Of a DNA stretch of 64,000 nt, positions 35,559 to 44,509 are shown one piece after another. Each line of letters starts with the position of its first letter. The first letter of the stretch is position 1. The notes beneath the pieces are model-generated. The model saw only the letters and a program-made list of their open reading frames with translations. It made no database searches and was not told the origin of the DNA. Source of the stretch: Pseudomonas mediterranea CFBP 5447 (GTDB lineage: Bacteria > Pseudomonadota > Gammaproteobacteria > Pseudomonadales > Pseudomonadaceae); contig NZ_KN322987.1 in assembly GCF_000774145.1 (NCBI RefSeq), positions 1,164,747 to 1,228,746 on the forward strand, read 5' to 3'. Position numbers and translations under genes: made by a program.

Positions 35559-37181
35559 ATGTCCGAGCATGTTCAACCCCTGGAAGCCACGCACAGCGTC
35601 GGCACCAGCCAGGAAACCCAGAAAGTCATCTTCGCCTCGTCCCTGGGGACGGTGTTCGAGTGGTACGACTTTTTTCTCTACGGCGCCCTGGCGGCGGTGA
35701 TCAGCAAGCAGTTCTTCGCCGGCGTTAACGACACCACGGCGTTCATCTTCGCCCTGATGGCATTCGCCGCCGGTTTTGTCGTGCGGCCATTCGGCGCACT
35801 GGTGTTCGGGCGGCTGGGGGACATGATCGGGCGCAAATACACCTTCCTGGCAACCATCATCCTCATGGGCCTGGCCACATTCTGCGTCGGCCTGCTGCCC
35901 AACTACGCCAGAATCGGCATCGCCGCGCCGATCATCCTGGTCGCCCTGCGCATGCTCCAGGGCCTGGCCTTGGGTGGCGAATACGGCGGCGCGGCGACCT
36001 ACGTCGCCGAGCACGCACCCATTGGTAAGCGCGGCTTCCACACCAGCTGGATTCAGTCCACGGCCACCCTCGGGTTACTGCTCTCGCTGTTGGTGATACT
36101 GGGCTGTCGCTACTTCACGGGGGACCAGTTCGAAGTCTGGGGCTGGCGCATTCCATTCCTGCTGTCGATCCTGCTGTTGGGCATTTCCACCTGGATCCGC
36201 ATGAGCCTGCATGAATCGCCGGCCTTCGTGAAAATGAAAGAAGAAGGCAAGTGCTGCAAGGCACCGATCCGTGAATCGTTCGGCAAATGGGAAAACCTCA
36301 AGGTCGTGCTGATCGCGCTGTTCAGCATCAACGCCGGGCAAGCGGTGACCTTCTATGCGGCGCAATTCTATGTGCTGTTTTTCCTCACCCAGTTCCTGAA
36401 GATGGACCCGGCCCTGGCCAACAGCCTGCTGATCGTCAGCGTGGTGATCGGCGCGCCCTTCTTCATCTTCTTTGGCTGGCTGTCGGACAAGGTCGGGCGC
36501 AAACCGGTGCTGATGATCGGCCTGCTGCTGGCGACGGCGTTGTACTTCCCGATCTTCAAGACCCTGGCCCACTACGCCAACCCGGCCATCGACCTGGCAA
36601 GCCGCCAGGCACCGATCAGCGTGATCGCCGACCCGGCCACCTGCACCTTCCAGTTCGACCCGGTGGGCAAGGCGCGCTTCGACAGCCCGTGCGACAAGGT
36701 CAAGACGTTCCTGGTCAAGCAAGGGCTGCCCTACAGCAGCATCTCGGCACCGGCCGGCACCACGGTGCAGGTCAACGTCGGTGATGTGAAGATCGAGGGG
36801 TATGACGAAGCCGCCCTGCGTGGCGCGGTGACCCTGGCGGGTTACCCGCAGAAAGCCGATGTCCAGCAGATCAACCGGCCGATGATCGTCGCCTTGATCG
36901 TGGCGCTGATCATTATCTCGGCGATGTGCTACGGGCCGCTGGCGGCACTGATGGTCGAACTGTTCCCGACCCGCATCCGCTACACCGCCATGTCCTTGCC
37001 CTATCACATCGGCAACGGCTGGTTCGGCGGCTTCCTGCCCACCGTGTCGTTCGCCCTGGTGGTCTATACCGGGGATATTTTCTATGGGCTGTGGTACCCG
37101 GTGGTGATCACCGGCGTGAGCCTGGTGGTGGGCATGCTTTACCTGCGGGAAACCAGGAGCGTGGACCTGCAAAAGAACTGA
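35559..37181 (+). CDS. MHS-family MFS transporter (metabolite:H+ symporter)
   Basis: A 540-residue inner-membrane transporter with twelve predicted helices and the signature GRLGDMIGRKYTF. Between about residues 340 and 440 it has an unusual ~100-residue non-membrane insertion (SRQAPISVIADPATCTFQFD to PQKADVQQIN) typical of one Pseudomonas MHS subgroup, probably on the periplasmic side. GAGGG precedes the ATG at 35559; the longer frame upstream translates REP. Paired with the GMC oxidoreductase. Confidence 0.88.
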   Translation: MSEHVQPLEATHSVGTSQETQKVIFASSLGTVFEWYDFFLYGALAAVISKQFFAGVNDTTAFIFALMAFAAGFVVRPFGALVFGRLGDMIGRKYTFLATIILMGLATFCVGLLPNYARIGIAAPIILVALRMLQGLALGGEYGGAATYVAEHAPIGKRGFHTSWIQSTATLGLLLSLLVILGCRYFTGDQFEVWGWRIPFLLSILLLGISTWIRMSLHESPAFVKMKEEGKCCKAPIRESFGKWENLKVVLIALFSINAGQAVTFYAAQFYVLFFLTQFLKMDPALANSLLIVSVVIGAPFFIFFGWLSDKVGRKPVLMIGLLLATALYFPIFKTLAHYANPAIDLASRQAPISVIADPATCTFQFDPVGKARFDSPCDKVKTFLVKQGLPYSSISAPAGTTVQVNVGDVKIEGYDEAALRGAVTLAGYPQKADVQQINRPMIVALIVALIIISAMCYGPLAALMVELFPTRIRYTAMSLPYHIGNGWFGGFLPTVSFALVVYTGDIFYGLWYPVVITGVSLVVGMLYLRETRSVDLQKN

Positions 37182-37196
37182 AGACAGGCATCCACC

Positions 37197-37289
37197 TGTG
37201 GCGAGGGAGCTTGCTCCCGCTTGAGTGCGCAGCGCTCACAAAAAACAAGGCTGCTACGCAGCCCAGCGGGAGCAAGCTCCCTCGCCACA
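37197..37289. repeat. Long inverted repeat, TGTGGCGAGGGAGCTTGCTCCCGCT type
   Basis: Arms TGTGGCGAGGGAGCTTGCTCCCGCT and AGCGGGAGCAAGCTCCCTCGCCACA between convergent genes. Confidence 0.88.
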
Positions 37290-37310
37290 AGGCTCTGCAT
37301 TCATCCCACC

Positions 37311-37718
37311 TCAATGCAGCTGATGATCCTTCACCGTGCTCTCCACCAGGTCCAGCATCTGTCCCAGTGCCCACGGCTTGGCGATAAAGGCCGCGTGGTG
37401 CTTGATCCCGGCGCTTTCCGGCGTTTCGTAGCCGGACATGATCAGCAACGGTATCTGCGGCCAGCGATCCCCGGTCAGGTTCGCCAGATCCGCACCGTCC
37501 AGATTGCCCGGCATGGTGATATCGGTCAGCAACAGGTCGACAAAATCCGCACTCTGCTCGAGGAATGTCAGCGCCGAATCGGCGCTTTCCCGAGGCTCCA
37601 CGACAAACCCTTCGTCTTCCAGGATTTCACACAGGAATTCCAGAATCGTCGGGTCATCCTCAACAACGAGAATCAGACGCGTGGTGGCCTGTCCGTCGCC
37701 CTTCGGCATCGAATTCAT
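37311..37718 (-). CDS. Stand-alone response-regulator receiver protein
   Basis: A 135-residue single receiver domain with no output domain. Conserved acidic pair VVEDD near residue 20, phospho-acceptor aspartate in LLLTDITMPG (about residue 66), threonine/serine in MSGYE and lysine in AKPW. AAGGAG lies 9 bases before the ATG at 37718. No kinase gene is adjacent; the hybrid kinase at 11-13 kb is the only one in the window. Such proteins act by protein contact or phosphorelay. Confidence 0.88.
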   Translation of the reverse strand: MNSMPKGDGQATTRLILVVEDDPTILEFLCEILEDEGFVVEPRESADSALTFLEQSADFVDLLLTDITMPGNLDGADLANLTGDRWPQIPLLIMSGYETPESAGIKHHAAFIAKPWALGQMLDLVESTVKDHQLH

Positions 37719-37959
37719 AAAGTGACTCTCCTTGATCCCGGCAATGGTTTTCGCGGTTTCAGCCGCTCTTGAAAGTTATGAGCGATGCCCTCGCGAGAAA
37801 TTCATTCGGAGTACAAACCGCCCGCCGAACGTCATTCCAGACACCTCGTTGTAACGCAGCGCAACGTCTTATCTGTATATCCATACAGATAAAGCTTGCT
37901 CCCGAGGCGATCCCTGACCATGCTATCGCCCCATCACATCAGCTCAGGAAAAGGGCGTT

Positions 37960-39876
37960 ATGCGGTTGTACCTGTGTGAGAAACCGTCCCAGGCCAAGGA
38001 CATCGCCGCCGTGCTCGGCGCCACACGGCGTGGCGACGGCTGCTGGTTGGGCGCAAACGTCACGGTGACCTGGTGCATCGGCCATCTGCTGGAAACCGCC
38101 CCGCCCGATGCCTACGATGCCCGCTACAAGCGCTGGGTACTGGCCGACCTGCCCATCGTGCCGGCGCAATGGAAAATGACCGTCAAGCCAAAAACTGCCG
38201 GCCAGTACAAGGCGGTCAAGCGCTTGCTGGGGGAAGCGAAGGAACTGGTGATCGCCACCGACGCCGATCGGGAAGGCGAAATGATCGCCCGGGAACTGGT
38301 GGAGCACTGCCGCTATCGCGGACCGATCCAGCGGCTGTGGCTGTCGGCCCTCGACGAAGCCTCGATCCGCAAGGCCCTGGCCGCCCTCAAGCCGGGAGCC
38401 GAAACCTTCAACCTGTATCACTCGGCCCTGGGTCGTTCCCGGGCCGACTGGTTGATCGGCATGAACATGAGTCGCCTGTTCACCTTGCTCGGGCGTCAGT
38501 CCGGTTACCAGGGCGTGCTGCCGGTAGGCCGGGTACAGACGCCCACCCTGCGGCTGGTGGTGGACCGCGACCGCAGCATCGCCGACTTCGTGCCGGTCGC
38601 CTACTGGGCCATCGATGTGCAACTGCGCCACGCCGGCACCGCCTTCACCGCCCAGTGGCGCGCCGATCCGGATGCCTGCGACGATCAGGAGCGCTGCCTG
38701 AACCAAGCCCTGGCCCGCGATGCCGCCCAGGCCATGGGCAACGCCGATACCGCCCTGGTGACCAAAGTACGCACCGAGCGCTTGCGCGAAGCGGCGCCTT
38801 TGCCCTTCGACCTCGGCACCCTGCAGGAGATCTGCTCGAAGAAGCTCGGCCTCGGCGCCCAGGAAACCCTGGACATCGCCCAGTCGCTCTACGAAACCTA
38901 CAAAGTCATTACCTATCCCCGCAGCGATTGCGGCTACATGCCCTTGAGCCAGCACAGCGAAGCCCCCGACATCCTGGCCGCCCTCGCCCAGGCCGACCCG
39001 GGCCTCGCACCGCTGCGTGAACACCTGCAACCGCAACGCAAGTCCCGGGCCTGGAACGACGCCAAGGTCAGCGCCCACCACGGCATCATCCCCACCGCCG
39101 CGGCGAAGAACCTCGACAAGCTCGCCGGCAAGCAGCGGGCGGTCTATACGCTGATTCGCGCACGCTACTTGGCGCAGTTCCTGCCCAACCATGAATATGA
39201 CCGGACCCAGGCCGACTTCGACTGCGCCGGCCAAGCGCTGCGGGCCGTGGGCAAGCAGATCGTCGAGCCCGGCTGGAAACGCGCCTTGCCCGAAGCCCTG
39301 GCGCCGGCCAAGGGGCGGGAAGCCGTACAGCCGCAAACCTTGCCGGCACTGGCCGAAGGTCACGAGTGTGGCGTGGACGGAGTGACACTCAAGGACCTGT
39401 GGACCCAGCCTCCCAAGCCATTCACCGAAGGCGACCTGATCAAGGCGATGAAGAACGTTGCCAAACTGGTGGAGGATCCACTGCTCAAGCAGAAACTCAA
39501 GGACACCACCGGCATCGGCACCGAAGCGACCCGGGCGTCGATCATCCAGGGCTTGCTCGATCGCGGCTACCTGGTGAAAAACGGCAAGGCTTTGTCCGCC
39601 ACCCCGGCGGCCTTCAGCCTGATCGACGCCGTTCCCCGCGCCATCGCCGACCCGGGCACCACCGCGATCTGGGAGCAGGCGCTGGACATGGTGCAAAGCG
39701 GTGAGATGAGCCTGGAGGAATTCGTCACCCGACAAGCCGCCTGGATGAGCAAGCACATCGCCCGCTGCCAGGGCATGAGCCTGACCATCAACGGCCCGGC
39801 CGGCCGCGCCGCAGCGCCCTGGAAGAAAAAGCGCAAGCCGGCCAAACGCAAGCCCGCCAAAGCCAAAACAAATTGA
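37960..39876 (+). CDS. topB: DNA topoisomerase III
   Basis: A 638-residue type IA topoisomerase. Toprim motifs: LYLCEKPSQAKDIA near the N-terminus and DADREGE at ~98; the DNA-linking tyrosine is Y319 (TYPRSDC). The C-terminus is a basic Lys/Pro/Ala tail (KKKRKPAKRKPAKAKTN) instead of zinc fingers. It decatenates replication intermediates. It is monocistronic, with a long repeat immediately after the stop. Confidence 0.95.
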   Translation: MRLYLCEKPSQAKDIAAVLGATRRGDGCWLGANVTVTWCIGHLLETAPPDAYDARYKRWVLADLPIVPAQWKMTVKPKTAGQYKAVKRLLGEAKELVIATDADREGEMIARELVEHCRYRGPIQRLWLSALDEASIRKALAALKPGAETFNLYHSALGRSRADWLIGMNMSRLFTLLGRQSGYQGVLPVGRVQTPTLRLVVDRDRSIADFVPVAYWAIDVQLRHAGTAFTAQWRADPDACDDQERCLNQALARDAAQAMGNADTALVTKVRTERLREAAPLPFDLGTLQEICSKKLGLGAQETLDIAQSLYETYKVITYPRSDCGYMPLSQHSEAPDILAALAQADPGLAPLREHLQPQRKSRAWNDAKVSAHHGIIPTAAAKNLDKLAGKQRAVYTLIRARYLAQFLPNHEYDRTQADFDCAGQALRAVGKQIVEPGWKRALPEALAPAKGREAVQPQTLPALAEGHECGVDGVTLKDLWTQPPKPFTEGDLIKAMKNVAKLVEDPLLKQKLKDTTGIGTEATRASIIQGLLDRGYLVKNGKALSATPAAFSLIDAVPRAIADPGTTAIWEQALDMVQSGEMSLEEFVTRQAAWMSKHIARCQGMSLTINGPAGRAAAPWKKKRKPAKRKPAKAKTN

Positions 39877-39884
39877 AATCCTCT

Positions 39885-40013
39885 TGTGGCGAGGGAGCTT
39901 GCTCCCGCTGGGCTGCGAAGCAGCCCCAAAACGCCATAAACGCAACCAAACCGAATCCCGCCTGATTTCAGGGCCGCTCCGCCCCCAGCGGGAGCAAGCT
40001 CCCTCGCCACAGG
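39885..40013. repeat. Long inverted repeat, TGTGGCGAGGGAGCTTGCTCCCGCTGGG type
   Basis: Arms of about 26 bases facing each other across ~75 bases, directly after topB. Confidence 0.88.
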
Positions 40014-40051
40014 GACTGGCTCAGGCCGTCCTTTTTCATACCCAAACCATT

Positions 40052-40089
40052 TTGTCCGACAATATGTAGTGACCAAAAATAATCACTAC
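40052..40089. promoter_or_regulatory. AT-rich region with two palindromes (possible operator/promoter)
   Basis: TTGTCCGACAA (5-1-5 palindrome, 40052-40062) is followed by GTAGTGA (40066-40072) and its complement TCACTAC (40083-40089). The local AT content is well above the surroundings. Confidence 0.35.
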
Positions 40090-40093
40090 AAAA

Positions 40094-40196
40094 CCGTTGA
40101 CGACGTCGATTTGCCCTTGCATGATGCAGACGTCTCCCCGATCGGGAGTACAGGCAACCGTTTGAGCAAGCTCGTCTGACCGCCGAGCTGTTTTTT
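40094..40196 (+). ncRNA. Candidate small RNA with intrinsic terminator
   Basis: A structured non-coding stretch: paired GACGTC elements near 40100 and 40128, the hairpin CTCCC-CGATC-GGGAG around 40133-40147, then AGCTCG (40169-40174) pairing with CGAGCT (40184-40189) followed by G and six T residues. This is the form of a Hfq-type sRNA 3' end. The 5' end is a guess, and I do not recognise a named sRNA. Confidence 0.35.
40169..40196 (+). terminator. Intrinsic terminator in the topB downstream region
   Basis: A 6-bp perfect stem AGCTCG/CGAGCT with a 9-base loop and a T6 tract, not next to any protein gene on the plus strand. Confidence 0.5.
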
Positions 40197-40527
40197 GGAT
40201 AAGGGACTGCCCACAAGGCAGATTGAAGGTGCTGACCTGGCATGACCGTCCGGTAACAAGGACGAGAAACGTCGGCGAAGGTCCTCATGATGCGCGTGGT
40301 CGACCCTCGAAAGTTGACACTGCCTTAAGGTTCTTCGCTGTTTCTCTTCGTTGTAGCGCATTTGCGTAGCAGCCCTTCGATAGCACTACACAACCGATGC
40401 ACTACCCCGTCGAAGTCTGACGGACGAACGCTGACGGCCTGGTTTCGGTAGCAGGCAGGCACTTACCGAGAAGCGAAATCTTTGCGAACCACCAGACAGA
40501 TCAACCAAATGGTCAAGGGGCTTACAC

Positions 40528-40857
40528 ATGAATCTGAACAATCAACCATCTATTGATGAACTGGCTCGCATGTTCGCAGCACACAAGGACACACTCGACA
40601 GCCATATCCTGTGGATCAGCAAGACAGGCCAGGTCCATATGGATTGCCTGTCGCCCTACACCCACGAAGACGAGTTCGAACGGAACCAGCAAGACCTGTG
40701 CGCCCGACTGAAGATGTACCGTCGCGGCCAAGGCTACGTGGGCAAGAAGGCTGCGGCCGACAAGGACTTCATCGGTCGTGTGCTGCAGACGCTGACCCAG
40801 GCCTGGCAGTCGATGCAAACCACCTCTGAAGTCCGGGTCATCGACCGCTTCTGCTGA
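40528..40857 (+). CDS. Uncharacterised 109-residue protein
   Basis: A soluble protein with no recognised family; it begins MNLNNQPSIDELARMFAAHKD, has HILWISKTGQVHMDCLSPYTHEDEF in the centre and ends IDRFC. AAGGGG precedes the ATG by 8 bases. It has a very long upstream region and a strong terminator directly after, so it is expressed as a single gene. Function unknown. Confidence 0.75.
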   Translation: MNLNNQPSIDELARMFAAHKDTLDSHILWISKTGQVHMDCLSPYTHEDEFERNQQDLCARLKMYRRGQGYVGKKAAADKDFIGRVLQTLTQAWQSMQTTSEVRVIDRFC

Positions 40858-40869
40858 GTGCACTCAAGA

Positions 40870-40910
40870 CAAAGGGCCCGTTCCTGAAGAGGAACGGGCC
40901 CTTTGCTTTT
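40870..40910. terminator. Bidirectional terminator between the 109-aa gene and glsA
   Basis: CAAAGGGCCCGTTCC (40870-40884) and GGAACGGGCCCTTTG (40891-40905) form a perfect 15-bp stem with a 6-base loop, with T runs usable on the plus strand; glsA ends at 40912 on the other strand. Confidence 0.92.
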
Positions 40911-40911
40911 A

Positions 40912-41820
40912 TCAGAACACCGACCAGCCAATCCGCTGGCTGAGCAACTCCAGCGCCGCCATGCCGGCCAGGGAGTTGCCGGCGGCGTTGAGTTCCGGCG
41001 ACCAGACGCACACCGTGAAGCGCCCCGGCACCACGGCGACAATCCCGCCGCCCACACCGCTCTTGCCAGGCAGGCCGACGCGATAGGCAAAATTGCCGGC
41101 CTCGTCGTACAGCCCGCTGGTCGCCATGATGGAGTTGACCTGCTGGGTCTGGCGGGCGCTCAGGATCTGTTCGCCGCTGTGCTTGCAGAAGCCGTCGTTG
41201 GCCAGGAAGCAGAATGCCCGGGCCAGGTCGATGCAGCTCATTCGCAGCGCGCAGTGACTGAAATAACTGCGCAACACCGCTTCCACGTCGTTATGGAAGT
41301 TGCCGAACGATTGCATCAGGTAAGCCATCGCCGCGTTCCGGGCGCGGTGCTGGTACTCCGACTCAGCGACCTTGCCATCCACCATCACTTGGGGATTGCC
41401 CGACAGGCGCCGCACGAAATCACGCATCGACAACGCCGGGGCGGCGAAACGCGACTGGTTGATATCGCAGATCACCAAGGCACCGGCGTTGATGAACGGG
41501 TTGCGTGGCCGACCGCGCTCGAACTCCAATTGCACCAGGGAGTTGAAGGGCTGGCCGGACGGCTCATGGCCCAGGCGCTCCCAGATGGTTTCGCCGGAAT
41601 GCTCGATGGCCTGCACCAGGCTGAATACCTTGGAAATACTCTGTACCGAAAACGGCGTTTCGGCGTCACCTGCGCAATACATCTCGCCATCGTTGCCATA
41701 CACGGCAATGCCCAACTGATTGCCAGGCACGCTGCCCAGGGCCGGAATGTAGTTGGCCACCTTGCCCTGACCGATCAGGGGGCGAACCGCATCGAGGATC
41801 TCGTTCAACAGTGCTTGCAT
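40912..41820 (-). CDS. glsA: Glutaminase A
   Basis: A 302-residue serine-dependent beta-lactamase-fold glutaminase that turns L-glutamine into glutamate and ammonia. The active-site S-x-x-K is in FSVQSISK (residues ~60-67); further motifs are NPFINAGAL, SESEYQ-like ESEYQHRARNAAMA and SGVGGGIVAV. The start at 41820 (MQALLNEIL) gives the normal family length. Not in an operon. Confidence 0.94.
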   Translation of the reverse strand: MQALLNEILDAVRPLIGQGKVANYIPALGSVPGNQLGIAVYGNDGEMYCAGDAETPFSVQSISKVFSLVQAIEHSGETIWERLGHEPSGQPFNSLVQLEFERGRPRNPFINAGALVICDINQSRFAAPALSMRDFVRRLSGNPQVMVDGKVAESEYQHRARNAAMAYLMQSFGNFHNDVEAVLRSYFSHCALRMSCIDLARAFCFLANDGFCKHSGEQILSARQTQQVNSIMATSGLYDEAGNFAYRVGLPGKSGVGGGIVAVVPGRFTVCVWSPELNAAGNSLAGMAALELLSQRIGWSVF

Positions 41821-41940
41821 GTGCGGGGGTCCAGTCATTCCCCGTTCGAGTGCGGGGATACAGACCCTAGACGCTAGTGGGCGGGATCAGAGCACACTCA
41901 TGGATCAACCCGCTCACCTTTCGCTGGGAAAGAGAGGAAC

Positions 41941-42029
41941 TGTGGGAGCAAGGCTTGCCCGCGATGAAGTCCATGCGTTCCCTCCTGGGACCGAGTCGCT
42001 GCCTCGCGGGCAAGCCTTGCTCCCACAGA
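41941..42029. repeat. REP pair, GGGAGCAAGGCTTGCCCGCGATGA variant
   Basis: A variant REP doublet whose core has AAGGCTTGCCCGCG in place of GAGCCTGCTCGCG; inverted arms lie at 41941-41966 and 42004-42029. Confidence 0.85.
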
Positions 42030-42078
42030 ACACCAATCGAGCGGTCTATAGTGAAAGATCAACCGGCAGGAGGACACG

Positions 42079-42273
42079 ATGCGTCAGATCATGCAAAAAG
42101 AACCCTGGTGGGCATCGCCGCCCAAGCCGGGGCAGGACGAGAGCGAGCTGGAATGGGGCTGGCTGGTGATCTACAGCGAAGGCGAGCCACGCTTCGAGTT
42201 CGTCAGGGAACGCCCTTCGGACGAACAGATCCGCCACCGCAAGGGTTGTCGCGTCACGCTCGGCGCGGAATGA
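42079..42273 (+). CDS. 64-residue conserved small protein
   Basis: A small soluble protein rich in Trp and Glu at its centre (ESELEWGWLVIYSEGEPRFEFVRERPSDEQIRHRKG). AGGAGG precedes the ATG by 5 bases, which supports it as a real gene. Function unknown; nothing links it to its neighbours. Confidence 0.7.
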   Translation: MRQIMQKEPWWASPPKPGQDESELEWGWLVIYSEGEPRFEFVRERPSDEQIRHRKGCRVTLGAE

Positions 42274-42282
42274 GCCTGCCCG

Positions 42283-43302
42283 TCACGGCTTGATATCCGG
42301 CAACGCCACTGCCCGGTTCGCCAGCTCGGCCTCCACCAAGTTGCCTTCGATTTCTTCGTCCAGGTAATACACCGGCGCCAGCACTCCGCTCAAGGGATGC
42401 TTGAGCGACTTGAACCACGCTTCATCAAAGGCAGCGCTCAGGCTTTTGCGAATCTGCGCTTCCATTTCCGGCCGCTCGCCTTCGTGGATGATCGCCCGAA
42501 CGCCTGCCACACCCACCGAAATCAATGCCCCCGCCGCTTTTCCGGCCACGGCTGCAGCCGCCCCGGCCGCACCTCGGGTGGCGAATTGGGCTTCGATTTT
42601 CTCGCTGGTGCGTTGCGCCACCGTGGCGATCACCGCATCCGACGGGCCCGACCCCGTGGTGGCGGCTTTGTTGACGTGATCAATCAACGCGGCGTAGGCC
42701 GGCAGGGTATTCAGCGGCTCAGTGTGGACCATCTCATACAACGAAGCATTGCGCGCCGCCGGCGGGCCCAGGTTGATCGCGGGAATGCCATGCAGGCGCC
42801 GGTTCATCAGTTCGTTCGGAATTTGCTGCCGCTGTGCGATCACCCGCACCTGCTGATCGAGCAGGCGCACGTAATAGCTAGTCGCGGCGGCCCTGATGGC
42901 TTCGGGATCGATCTCCACGGCCACCGGCTCCAGCACCTGCTCGCGGTATTGCTCTTGAAGATAGAGCGCCAGGCGGTTGGAGGCAGAATCCGCCTCGCCC
43001 TTGGCACTGGCGGCATACCAGCTGACCTTCACCGCCATCCACTCCTGGGTCCAATAGCTGCTGAACCACGGGATGAACTCAGCTTCGGTCCGTTCGTACA
43101 CCAGCACCCGCCAATGCTCCATCGACCCACGGGCATAGACTTCGGCTTGCTCGATAGCGCTTTTGGACGCAGCGATGATCTGCTGGTCGACCTGCCGCCA
43201 AGTGTCCTGGGAAACCGTCACCGCACTCGCCTGCTGGCCGCGCTCTGTCGTAGCGCATCCCGCCAGAGCGATCAACACGGCCAGCATCAGCGAACGCAGC
43301 AC
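42283..43302 (-). CDS. Lipoprotein of unknown function
   Basis: A 339-residue exported lipoprotein: signal LRSLMLAVLIALAGC with lipobox cysteine at residue 16. The mature part is mostly helical, with a glycine/alanine-rich stretch (AAGAAAAVAGKAAGALISVGVAG) that could insert in a membrane. The start is probably the GTG at 43302 (GGAGTGG upstream); an ATG at 43287 would also leave the lipobox intact. No family recognised. Confidence 0.8.
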   Translation of the reverse strand: MLRSLMLAVLIALAGCATTERGQQASAVTVSQDTWRQVDQQIIAASKSAIEQAEVYARGSMEHWRVLVYERTEAEFIPWFSSYWTQEWMAVKVSWYAASAKGEADSASNRLALYLQEQYREQVLEPVAVEIDPEAIRAAATSYYVRLLDQQVRVIAQRQQIPNELMNRRLHGIPAINLGPPAARNASLYEMVHTEPLNTLPAYAALIDHVNKAATTGSGPSDAVIATVAQRTSEKIEAQFATRGAAGAAAAVAGKAAGALISVGVAGVRAIIHEGERPEMEAQIRKSLSAAFDEAWFKSLKHPLSGVLAPVYYLDEEIEGNLVEAELANRAVALPDIKP

Positions 43303-43373
43303 GATCGCGCCACTCCGGATTCATGTCATCCATGGCATTGAGTATAGGTGGCAGTAGACAACAAAGCTGACCC

Positions 43374-43476
43374 ACCGCTATCGCGAGCAAGCTCGCTCCC
43401 ACAGGGGTCCCGTGTGTCCTCGGAAGCAGAGTGCAGCGCAAGTCCTTTGTGGGAGCGAGCCTGCTCGCGATGACGG
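43374..43476. repeat. REP pair
   Basis: Inverted REP copies; the left half has the variant GCAAGCTCGCTCCCACA. Confidence 0.87.
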
Positions 43477-43498
43477 CAGTACAGTCAGCAAGCCAACC

Positions 43499-44428
43499 TC
43501 AGCCCAGCGCCGTGTCGAGAAACATCATCACCGCAAACCCCATCATCAAGCCCAGGGTGGCCGGGGTTTCATGGCCGTTGCGGTGGGTTTCGGGAATCAC
43601 CTCGTGGGACACCACGAAAATCATCGCCCCGGCCGCCAGGCCCAGGCTGATGGGATAGGCCACGGCCACGCCCGACGACATGCCCAGGCCGATCACCGCG
43701 CCCAGCGGCTCCATCAACCCTGAACCGACTGCGATCAATGCGGCACGCAGGGTGCTGATGCCGGTGACTCGCAATGCCATGGCAATGGCAAGCCCTTCGG
43801 GAATGTCCTGGATGGCGATCGCCGTGGTGAGCGGCAGGCCGACCTTGAAGTCGCCGTCGGCAAAACTGACGCCGATGGCCATGCCTTCCGGCAGGTTGTG
43901 CAAGGTAATCGCGAGCACGAACAACCAGACGCGATTGATGCGCTCGGCTTGAGGCCCACGCCGGCCGCTCAATTCGTGTTCGTGGGGAATAAACCGGTCA
44001 AGGCCGATCATCAGCGCAACGCCCAACCCCAGGCCCAGCACCACGACAAACGCGGCGAGCAACTGATTGCCGCAAATCACCTGGGCGGCTTCGATACCCG
44101 GCAATATCAGCGAAAACGAACTGGCCGCCAGCATCATGCCGGCGGCGAAGCCCAACATGATGTCCTGGGTGCGCGAGGAGATGTCCCGCAACACCACGGC
44201 CATGATTGCGCCCAAAGCCGTGGCGGCAAACCCGGAGGTCCCGCCCAGCACCGCATACCCCAGGTGACGAGGGTCGGCGCCCACCAATGCGTTATAGCCG
44301 CTGTAGAGCAACAGCACGGCGACCGCCGCCAGCCCGAGCCAGAAGCTCGCACCCAGCAGCAGGTTGCCTTGCAAGGGATCCAGCCAGGTACGCCAGGGCG
44401 ATCGGATCCGGGAAGTCGGCTGGTCCAT
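43499..44428 (-). CDS. ZIP-family metal transporter
   Basis: A 309-residue inner-membrane ZIP protein with eight predicted helices. The metal-binding motifs are HNLPEGMAIG in helix 4 and QDIPEGLAIA in helix 5, and a histidine-containing loop FIPHEHELSGRRG lies between helices 3 and 4. It should import zinc or a related divalent metal. The ATG at 44428 follows AAGGAT. The manganese catalase gene upstream could benefit from metal uptake, but co-regulation is not shown. Confidence 0.9.
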   Translation of the reverse strand: MDQPTSRIRSPWRTWLDPLQGNLLLGASFWLGLAAVAVLLLYSGYNALVGADPRHLGYAVLGGTSGFAATALGAIMAVVLRDISSRTQDIMLGFAAGMMLAASSFSLILPGIEAAQVICGNQLLAAFVVVLGLGLGVALMIGLDRFIPHEHELSGRRGPQAERINRVWLFVLAITLHNLPEGMAIGVSFADGDFKVGLPLTTAIAIQDIPEGLAIAMALRVTGISTLRAALIAVGSGLMEPLGAVIGLGMSSGVAVAYPISLGLAAGAMIFVVSHEVIPETHRNGHETPATLGLMMGFAVMMFLDTALG

Positions 44429-44509
44429 CAAATATCCTTACAGGCTTAAGCCAGGCCCAATGGAAGGTTCAACAAGGGAGCGAGGGAGCCAGGCCCCCTC
44501 GCCGCTTTC

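Larger units (their letters stand above)
39877..40527. other. 651-base gene-free region downstream of topB
   Basis: Holds a long inverted repeat (39885-40013), an AT-rich palindromic stretch (40052-40089), a candidate small RNA ending in a terminator at 40196, and about 330 bases of unassigned leader before the 109-residue gene at 40528. No convincing protein gene on either strand. Confidence 0.6.
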
